A DNA stretch of 30,727 bases, from the IMG/VR virus record IMGVR_UViG_3300032173_000023, positions 1 to 30,727 of that record. One strand, written 5' to 3'. The notes under the pieces are model-generated. The model was not told where the DNA came from. It did no database searches and saw only the letters and a program-made list of their open reading frames with translations. This DNA is from a virus. A program made the translations under genes and the position numbers. This document shows, in pieces, positions 25,600-30,727 of the stretch (the stretch's first letter is position 1; every line of letters begins with the position of its first letter).

Positions 25600-25775
25600 A
25601 GATTGAAGTTCGCAACGGTTTTTCCAACGGTAAAGAGTATTTTGAGTTCGAGTTACTGGACGGGCCAGATGAAGTGGAGCGTGTCAAGGGTTTTTCCAAC
25701 GACCTCATAAATGCATTTACCAAGGTCTTGGAATGGCGGGAACGAATAGCCCTGGATTACGGTGATGACACCTGA
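25596..25775 (+). CDS. Small acidic ORF coupled by ATGA
   Basis: 59 aa. The ATG overlaps the preceding stop by four bases (ATGA), a classic coupling arrangement. The protein is acidic: KIEVRNGFSNGKEYFEFELL, then DEVERVKGFSND and TKVLEWRERIALDYGDD. It has one internal echo, GFSNG and GFSND. No known family, signal peptide or membrane segment. Support comes from the overlap, clean codon use and the close fit between two real genes. Too short for a confident functional guess. Confidence 0.6.
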   Translation: MKIEVRNGFSNGKEYFEFELLDGPDEVERVKGFSNDLINAFTKVLEWRERIALDYGDDT

Positions 25776-25797
25776 GGCTTACGTTCCAAGCCTGCCT

Positions 25798-25805
25798 GCT
25801 ATACT
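25798..25805 (+). promoter_or_regulatory. Extended -10 promoter candidate
   Basis: TGC-TATACT forms an extended -10 (TATACT at 25800-25805) 22 nt before the exonuclease ATG at 25827. No convincing -35 box is visible. Confidence 0.35.
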
Positions 25806-25826
25806 AAGGTTGAGTTTACACCATCA

Positions 25827-26447
25827 ATGAAACCATCCGAAGAAAAACTCGCAGAGTTTAAAAAATCTGCTGAGCTATGGGCTCAAGAGCGACTAGGCGA
25901 CCGCCGCAGCCTAATCATAGATGTGGAGACAACTGGAATGCTCCACCAAGACCTTGATACAGAGATTGTTCAGCTTTCCGTTATCAACACTGCGGGACGC
26001 TCTGTATTTTCACTCTTAATAAAGCCAAACAAGCCGCTAACACAAAAGCTCATTGACATCCACGGCATTACCAATGAAATGCTGATGGAAGCCCCAGTGT
26101 TCCCACAAATTGCCAAGATGCTTTCTTTCATCCTAGAAGACAAGCATGTCGTTGCATACAACGCTGACTTTGACCTGAAGCTATTGTGGCACTTGTTCAA
26201 GAAATATGACATCCCTGTGCCCAAGGTTGCAGGAGCCTCGTGTTGTATGGACAAATACTCTGAATGGTGTGGTGAATGGAGTCCTAAAAAAGAAGGGTTC
26301 AAGTGGCAAAAGTTGCCAAACCTTTCTGGAATCCCTTCTCACGATGCTTTCTCCGACTGTCTATCTACTTTGAAGGTAATGGAGTTGATGGCAAAGGTCC
26401 ATGACCCTACCTCAACTAACGCCGACGAAATTGACCTCGATTTTTAA
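25827..26447 (+). CDS. DnaQ-like DEDDh 3'-5' exonuclease
   Basis: 206 aa, the length of a stand-alone exonuclease domain. All three Exo motifs are present: Asp32-x-Glu34 in LIIDVETTG, NADFD (112-116, Asp116), and His172-x4-Asp177 in SHDAFSDC. KPNKPLTQKLIDIHGITNEM matches the usual substrate-side segment of DnaQ/PolC epsilon-like enzymes. It should remove 3' nucleotides from DNA or RNA, for proofreading, repair or host nucleic-acid turnover. Near the C-terminus it is acidic (DEIDLDF). The gene sits in a block with ThyX and a 5' nuclease, with an extended -10 just upstream. It is not fused to a polymerase. Proofreading versus RNA or oligonucleotide turnover cannot be decided. Confidence 0.87.
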   Translation: MKPSEEKLAEFKKSAELWAQERLGDRRSLIIDVETTGMLHQDLDTEIVQLSVINTAGRSVFSLLIKPNKPLTQKLIDIHGITNEMLMEAPVFPQIAKMLSFILEDKHVVAYNADFDLKLLWHLFKKYDIPVPKVAGASCCMDKYSEWCGEWSPKKEGFKWQKLPNLSGIPSHDAFSDCLSTLKVMELMAKVHDPTSTNADEIDLDF

Positions 26448-26450
26448 ACA

Positions 26451-26726
26451 ATGTTTGGGACTTTTACCTTTTCTTACACCCCGCTAGAAGATTGCCCCAA
26501 GGAGTGTAATGTAACTTTATCTTTCTCGTCCGAAACTGACATGAAAGACGTAATCAGCCATTTTGAAAACTTTCTTAGAGCAATAGGTTATCCATTGAAC
26601 TTCAGCGACAGGCTAGAGGTCGTTAGCGACCCTGAAATTCCCGGCCCCACTTTAGAGTCCTGGGAAGATTACTTCATGGGTAACGATTTTAATTTTAACC
26701 AACCCCTCATAAAGGATGATAACTGA
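26451..26726 (+). CDS. Hypothetical protein
   Basis: 91 aa. The ATG lies 3 nt after the exonuclease stop and the C-terminus overlaps the ThyX start by 11 nt, so it is embedded in a compact operon. Residues 1-30 look beta-rich (FGTFTFSYTP, CNVTLSFSSET), followed by an amphipathic helix MKDVISHFENFLRAIGYPLN and an acidic tail. Two Cys lie at about 15 and 19 (DCPKEC). No family recognised. Similar small proteins in phages are often unstudied; the operon position could tie it to nucleotide metabolism, but that is inference. Confidence 0.7.
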   Translation: MFGTFTFSYTPLEDCPKECNVTLSFSSETDMKDVISHFENFLRAIGYPLNFSDRLEVVSDPEIPGPTLESWEDYFMGNDFNFNQPLIKDDN

Positions 26727-27528
26727 GGTGGAAAATTTAAATCCGTGGTTCATCGAAAGTTCTAGCAAGGCTCGCCTAGTTAGTCATACTCCTAGCCCAG
26801 AAGAAATGATGGGATATGTCGCCAGAGTAACAAGTAAAGACCAGTCTAACCCCAGTGTTGGCAAGTTGTTGAAGTATTGCGCTAAACACGGCCACTGGAG
26901 CGTCTTTGAACACGCCACAATGACTCTTGAAGTTGTTACTCCGCTGGCAATTGCTATTCAGTTATTACGCCACCGTAGTTTCACCTTCCAACAATTTAGC
27001 GGTAGGTATGAAGATCAAAGCTTCATGCGTGAGTACACTCAGGACCTTTCCTCCTTTATGGAAATGTTCTATATGCCTGAGCAGGCCAGGCTACAAGATA
27101 CGAAAAATAGGCAAAATAGCATCGTTGCTGAGGACGCCTCACTCACAGACTTTATGTGGGGTGAGCTTGAATTTGCATACAGGGCCTGTATCCGGTCTTA
27201 TACAAATATGCTGGATAAGGGCATTGCTAAGGAACTGGCAAGATTTGCTCTACCAGAAGGAGTCTTCTCCCGAGTCTATGTTACTGGCAATTGCCGTAGC
27301 TGGATTCATTACATCGCCGCCCGAGACGACAAGGGAGTGGCCCAAGACGAGCATTGCGAACTTGCACAGTGTGCCAAACAAGTCTTTGCTAACGTGTTCC
27401 CCACAGTCCATGGTGCTATCAACTGGGACAAGCACCTTGACACCGACCTTGATGCACTCACTAAAGAACTTGAAGAAGCGAAAGCTGAAATCAAGACTTT
27501 GAAATTCGTACTTTCTAGCCAACCCTGA
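26716..27528 (+). CDS. thyX: Flavin-dependent thymidylate synthase
   Basis: 270 aa. The ThyX motif RHR-x7-S is at 85-95 (RHRSFTFQQFSGR), and ARFALPEGVFSRVYVTGNCR provides the C-terminal active-site region. It makes dTMP from dUMP with methylene-tetrahydrofolate, NADPH and FAD, unrelated to ThyA, and supplies thymidylate for phage replication. The start at ATG 26716 overlaps the previous gene by 11 nt; a GTG at 26728 is a less likely alternative. The C-terminal 25 residues (DALTKELEEAKAEIKTLKF) form an added coiled-coil-like tail beyond the usual end. The neighbours are nucleases, so the block likely serves DNA synthesis and recycling. Confidence 0.93.
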   Translation: MITEVENLNPWFIESSSKARLVSHTPSPEEMMGYVARVTSKDQSNPSVGKLLKYCAKHGHWSVFEHATMTLEVVTPLAIAIQLLRHRSFTFQQFSGRYEDQSFMREYTQDLSSFMEMFYMPEQARLQDTKNRQNSIVAEDASLTDFMWGELEFAYRACIRSYTNMLDKGIAKELARFALPEGVFSRVYVTGNCRSWIHYIAARDDKGVAQDEHCELAQCAKQVFANVFPTVHGAINWDKHLDTDLDALTKELEEAKAEIKTLKFVLSSQP

Positions 27529-27547
27529 TAACTCACTCACTGAGGAA

Positions 27548-27781
27548 ATGAACAACCAGATCGTTAAAGGCTTTTGGAAAATAGCCGAAGATTACCCCAC
27601 CGTAGATAAAGAATACATTGTAGTCTTCCCTGACCGAGGGGGAAACTACGACATTCTAGACTGCGATGTATGGGAGTTTAGGTCAGGCGAATGGCACAGC
27701 TTGCCCGACTCCAGATTTGCAGAAGAAGAGGTGGGTTTCCCCGGATACTACATCGAACTACCTATGCCAACACCAGTATAA
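27548..27781 (+). CDS. Small hypothetical protein, DUF551-like pattern
   Basis: 77 aa. It lies 19 nt after the thyX stop, with GAGGAA directly before the ATG. The spaced aromatic pattern (FWKIAEDYPTVDKEYIVVFP, CDVWEFRSGEWHSLPDSRFA, GYYIELPMP) recalls short DUF551-type phage proteins, which have W-x-P and a terminal LP-P motif. That similarity is only by eye. It is acidic, without Lys- or Cys-rich motifs. The stop overlaps the ATG of the 5' nuclease gene by one base (TAATG), so translation is likely coupled. No function assigned. Confidence 0.65.
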   Translation: MNNQIVKGFWKIAEDYPTVDKEYIVVFPDRGGNYDILDCDVWEFRSGEWHSLPDSRFAEEEVGFPGYYIELPMPTPV

Positions 27782-28755
27782 TGTCTGAAAGGCCCAAACC
27801 CGAAAAATCTATCGTCCTGGGGGTTTCCCCCAGTCCATTACTTGTGATTGACTACAACGTAATGTGCTTCGCTGTTTTGAACTGGTATCAGTCCAAGATC
27901 GAAGGATTCTTTGACAAAGATGTTGAAAGGAAGTTAGTAAGGGGGGCTTGGGCGTTGTTTGTCAACCGGGGTCCGCAATATATGCCCCGGCATAATTACC
28001 GCATTGTCTTTGCTGCTGATTACAGGAGCAAGAAAACAAGCAACTACTGGCGAAATGACTTCATGGAGCAATCCACCCAAGTTAAAGAAGCGTGGGTCAA
28101 CCACGCTGAAAAGACTGGGGTTGAATTGTCATCTTTGCAAACAAATTATAAAGGTACTCGTTCTGACAAGACAGACTCATTTTGGTTTGTTTACAACGAG
28201 GGGTTAGATTATTGTCGAACGTATTTTCCTTGGTTTTGGATTGAAAGCTTTGAAGCTGACGACGTTGTGTCTTGCATTTGCAGAGTTTCCAGAAACTCAG
28301 TTCCCAGCGATGTAATTAAGCAAAGGCAAATCCTAATTCATACGGTGGATAAAGATTGGATCCAACTGGTTGACGATGAGAATAAAATCCTATTCTCTGA
28401 CTCAAGATTTGTAAGACCGAACGAAAAGATTCAAAATCAGCTCCACGATGAGTACCATGTGAGAGCTTGGGTTGAACACAAGATGAAGACCACGGTAACG
28501 CACCCTCGTGAAATCGCTGACCATAAGGCCCGCCTGAGCGACATGTGTGATAACCTGCCTGCTGGTAGTCCTGTCGAGTTATTTGACCTTATTTACCCGA
28601 ACAATGACCCCAGGTGGAACATTGATGAGTTTCTAATTACCGACGACTTTATGGCAGATTTGAACGACCCTGAGGGAAACACAAGGTCAGATCACTATGA
28701 GCAGGCCATTAGAGCCTATGCAAAAATCTGCCTGGAGATTCCGATTCAAATATAA
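27781..28755 (+). CDS. FEN/RNase H-like 5'-3' exonuclease
   Basis: 324 aa, similar in size to phage T4 RNase H and T5 D15-type flap nucleases. I chose the ATG at 27781 (overlapping the prior stop TAATG) because the longer upstream frame only reads through the neighbouring gene. Metal-binding acidic clusters appear in order: Asp24 in LVIDYN, Asp80 in VFAADYR, FEADD (157-161) and TVDKDWIQL (Asp190, Asp192). YRSKKTSNYWRNDF lies in the helical arch region. It should remove RNA primers and 5' flaps during lagging-strand synthesis. It closes the thymidylate-nuclease block; the next gene starts 34 nt on, behind a GGGTAAAA box. Confidence 0.85.
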   Translation: MSERPKPEKSIVLGVSPSPLLVIDYNVMCFAVLNWYQSKIEGFFDKDVERKLVRGAWALFVNRGPQYMPRHNYRIVFAADYRSKKTSNYWRNDFMEQSTQVKEAWVNHAEKTGVELSSLQTNYKGTRSDKTDSFWFVYNEGLDYCRTYFPWFWIESFEADDVVSCICRVSRNSVPSDVIKQRQILIHTVDKDWIQLVDDENKILFSDSRFVRPNEKIQNQLHDEYHVRAWVEHKMKTTVTHPREIADHKARLSDMCDNLPAGSPVELFDLIYPNNDPRWNIDEFLITDDFMADLNDPEGNTRSDHYEQAIRAYAKICLEIPIQI

Positions 28756-28758
28756 AGC

Positions 28759-28766
28759 GGGTAAAA
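28759..28766 (+). promoter_or_regulatory. GGGTAAAA box (putative late promoter)
   Basis: Exact box in the gap after the 5' nuclease, 31 nt before the ATG at 28790. It marks the return from replication-type to structural genes. AGC is not at the 11-nt spacing. Confidence 0.55.
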
Positions 28767-28789
28767 ATCAGAAAGACAATGTTAATAAA

Positions 28790-29458
28790 ATGTCATCTGA
28801 TTCCGCTTACTTCGCCAGAGTCCTCCCTATTGCTCGCCTCCTTATCGAGGCCAGTAGGGGGGATTTTGAGCGTATCCCTGACGATTACTCCGATCATTTG
28901 TACCACGAGTATGAGGATGGTTGTGTTTCCCTAGTGCCGGCCATTTCACGATTTACTCTAACAGATGAGATAGAGAACTGGGAACTTGATGAGGCTATTG
29001 AACTCATTAGCAAAGTAGAGCCTTACTTTTGGCCGGATTTAGCAGATATTGAGTCTGTTGATGTTGTGTCTTTAGTAAGGGAACCTGAGTTTTTGGAAAG
29101 TGAAGATTTTGTTGAAGATAATTTGGGAACATCGGAAAAGGTGCAACGTGTGCTAGCGTCTGTTATCCAGAGCGTGTTCGAAGAGAAGGTAGATGCTATC
29201 CGGGACAAATCAGGTGATTTCCCGTCGTTAAAAAATAACTTTTTGCAAGACAAAGATGGTACTTTTTCGGGTACTTTTAAGTTTGACAATTTTAAGTTTC
29301 TGTTTGAAATCCTGCCCACTGAGATGGGCTGGGTATGCACTTACAGGTTAGATGAAAAATCGCTCGATGGCTTAAAGGGCTCTGGAAACATTTCCAAAGC
29401 CGAAGCCAAGAAGCAAAAACAATTCAAGAAAAACTTTCGTTACAAGGGGTGGAAGTAA
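28790..29458 (+). CDS. Hypothetical acidic protein
   Basis: 222 aa. I chose the ATG at 28790, after the GGGTAAAA box; the longer frame from 28697 overlaps the nuclease and is less likely. Residues 1-130 are strongly acidic (DYSDHLYHEYEDGC, LVREPEFLESEDFVEDN) and mostly helical. Residues about 150-200 look beta-rich (FSGTFKFDNFKFLFEILPTE, WVCTYRLDEKSLD). The last 20 are basic (KAEAKKQKQFKKNFRYKG). The next gene begins immediately after the stop (TAA-ATG), so it is likely cotranscribed with the baseplate-like protein. No family recognised. A virion or tail-assembly role is suggested by the box and neighbour only. Confidence 0.7.
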   Translation: MSSDSAYFARVLPIARLLIEASRGDFERIPDDYSDHLYHEYEDGCVSLVPAISRFTLTDEIENWELDEAIELISKVEPYFWPDLADIESVDVVSLVREPEFLESEDFVEDNLGTSEKVQRVLASVIQSVFEEKVDAIRDKSGDFPSLKNNFLQDKDGTFSGTFKFDNFKFLFEILPTEMGWVCTYRLDEKSLDGLKGSGNISKAEAKKQKQFKKNFRYKGWK

Positions 29459-30727
29459 ATGGCTAACTTTATCGGTGGACTTTTACCGACTTTCCCCCTT
29501 TCCTCTAGCGGCTTAACAAACGGCTTGGTTAACCAGGCGATTCAAAATACAGCCGGAGTGGTTGCTAACGTTGCCTTAGGCCCCGAAACAAGTGCCCAAG
29601 TCAGCAGGTACTTGGGGCTAGGGCCAACTGCTCTCAACAATGTTGCGGGGTCAATTATTACACCGGGGTTGGTTAGTTCAGGTCAGCAGGTTTTGGGCAA
29701 CTTCCTAACCGACCAACTTGTGAGTTCGGGAATTTTGGGAAGCGCTGCGGGACCTCTTGCATCGTCTCTGTCAACTGCGCTCCAAAGTGGAGTTAGTAAT
29801 TTGGCGGGAGACTTGCTTTCGGGTCTCCTGGGAGGCGGCAATAGTGACCCTTCTAGATGGTTTCCGGGTGCTGGGGATGAGCCAAATGCTGACTACGGGG
29901 GTTCGGCTTATACGGGTGGCCCCATAGGACCCGATGTTGTATTTTCTATAGCATCTGCGGAGACTAAGGCTCTGGAGACTTCCACAGAAATGTTGTATAG
30001 TCCCACAAATCCCATCAATCTTAATCTGGGTGAATCTGTTAATTTTAACCCAACCACTAATTTTAGTGGTGCCTTTGACCCTGCAAATCCAAGTAACTCC
30101 TTAAACTCCATACCATGGGACTTCTCGGGCGATATCGGTTTGCCCGACGCATACAAAGGGCTTGCGGATTCCAAAGTGAACTTCGAAAATTTCTCCGCAG
30201 ACGATAACGGCCTCACTGTTTCTGTACCCTCTGTATCTTGGAACTTCATTTGTGCGCCAGATGAGATTTCCTGGAGTAGTGAGGCCCAAGTAGAACGGGT
30301 GCAGATGTTTGGTACCAATGCACCGCCAGTCCTCTCCGGCTCCAAAAGCATGAGGGATTTAACTTTGTCCAATGCTTTAGTGGAAGGATTCAGCCGCAAT
30401 AAGACAGTTGAAGATAAGATTTCCCAGCTAGAAGCTCTAATGAACTTCACGTTGGATACTGCCAATGGTTATGTCAAAGTGCCTGTTTACCGTGTTACGG
30501 CAAACCAGAAGATGTACGGTGCTGGACTTGACTTCAAAGATGGTGGTTACTTTGTGTTGAAGAGTGTAAATGTCAAAGAAACAATGAGGGACCTGAGAGG
30601 TAGTGCTACTCGGGCCACCGTCGATGTGTCCTTTGTTCAGGTTCCTTCGTACCAGATTAATACTGGTAGGGACATAGCTAGTCAAGCTGTAAGGGGTCAG
30701 ACGTCCATTCTTGGTGCAGTAGGTGAG
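29459..30727 (+). CDS. Putative baseplate/tail structural protein (3' end outside)
   Basis: 423 codons are visible, open to the end of the window; the ATG at 29459 directly follows the previous stop. Residues 1-135 are low-complexity Gly/Ala/Ser/Leu-rich and hydrophobic (GLLPTFPLSSSGLTNGLVNQ, SSLSTALQSGVSNLAGDLLS), perhaps for insertion or oligomerisation. The later part (SWNFICAPDEISWSSEAQVE, VQMFGTNAPPVLSGSKSMRD, TLSNALVEGFSRNKTVEDKI, YFVLKSVNVKETMRDLRGSA, TVDVSFVQVPSYQINTGRD) resembles phage baseplate-associated proteins with a tail-tube-initiator or LysM-like arrangement. That assignment is by pattern and moderate. The C-terminus is missing. Confidence 0.65.
   Translation, partial: MANFIGGLLPTFPLSSSGLTNGLVNQAIQNTAGVVANVALGPETSAQVSRYLGLGPTALNNVAGSIITPGLVSSGQQVLGNFLTDQLVSSGILGSAAGPLASSLSTALQSGVSNLAGDLLSGLLGGGNSDPSRWFPGAGDEPNADYGGSAYTGGPIGPDVVFSIASAETKALETSTEMLYSPTNPINLNLGESVNFNPTTNFSGAFDPANPSNSLNSIPWDFSGDIGLPDAYKGLADSKVNFENFSADDNGLTVSVPSVSWNFICAPDEISWSSEAQVERVQMFGTNAPPVLSGSKSMRDLTLSNALVEGFSRNKTVEDKISQLEALMNFTLDTANGYVKVPVYRVTANQKMYGAGLDFKDGGYFVLKSVNVKETMRDLRGSATRATVDVSFVQVPSYQINTGRDIASQAVRGQTSILGAVGE

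Noticed and set aside
27691-27780. Extended start for the 5' nuclease
   Set aside because: This segment reads through the preceding 77-aa gene. The ATG at 27781 overlaps its stop as TAATG and starts just before the nuclease fold.

Overview
The window reads as part of the virion-structure region of a tailed, probably contractile-tailed phage, with a short nucleotide-metabolism and nuclease block after it. It is most likely a cyanophage. That host call is inference, from giant beta-helix fibre proteins carrying an N/D-E/D-PGLFF N-terminal motif and an H-W-GY-Y-LP-YQ motif, collagen-like fibres, a 2OG-Fe(II) oxygenase, a sulfotransferase, ThyX and the lack of bacterial housekeeping genes. All genes run on the + strand except one. 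Coding density is high, with many 1-11 bp overlaps.

Layout. (1) 1-2437: the tail of a repeat-bearing protein, a Cys/Pro/Ala-rich small protein, a coiled-coil protein, and a complete protein-kinase-like enzyme with a Cys-rich N-terminus. (2) 2438-2669: a non-coding spacer holding a 163-bp element bounded by perfect 22-bp inverted repeats. (3) 2670-13593: three paralogous, very large beta-helix fibre/spike proteins (1573, 1382 and 590 aa); a strong intrinsic terminator follows the second. (4) 13595-18555: collagen-like (Gly-Pro-Thr) fibres with tail-collar tips, interleaved with two predicted tail-fibre assembly chaperones and a prolyl-4-hydroxylase-like 2OG-Fe(II) oxygenase. (5) 18645-22220: a 1191-aa fibre built of 17-residue NNFFG repeats and ending in an S74 intramolecular chaperone. 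(6) 22287-24407: sulfotransferase, a small unknown and a GT9-like glycosyltransferase. (7) 24417-25169, minus strand: a DCL/DUF3223-like protein with an HNH-like C-terminus. (8) 25243-28755: a small OB-fold-like candidate, a 59-aa ORF, a DEDDh exonuclease, two unknowns, ThyX and a FEN-family 5'-3' nuclease. (9) 28790-30727: an unknown acidic protein and a baseplate/tail-like protein running off the end.

The clearest new signal is regulatory. The octamer GGGTAAAA (one copy AGGTAAAA) recurs just upstream of virion-related genes, nearly always 30-50 nt before the start codon. In half the copies it is followed at a fixed 11-nt spacing by AGC. I found no copy inside the body of a gene, and the replication-type block lacks it but has sigma70-like -10 boxes. 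I infer a phage late promoter. The second idea worth testing is a fibre-decoration cassette: Gly-Pro-Thr collagen fibres encoded close to a prolyl-hydroxylase-like enzyme, a sulfotransferase and a glycosyltransferase.
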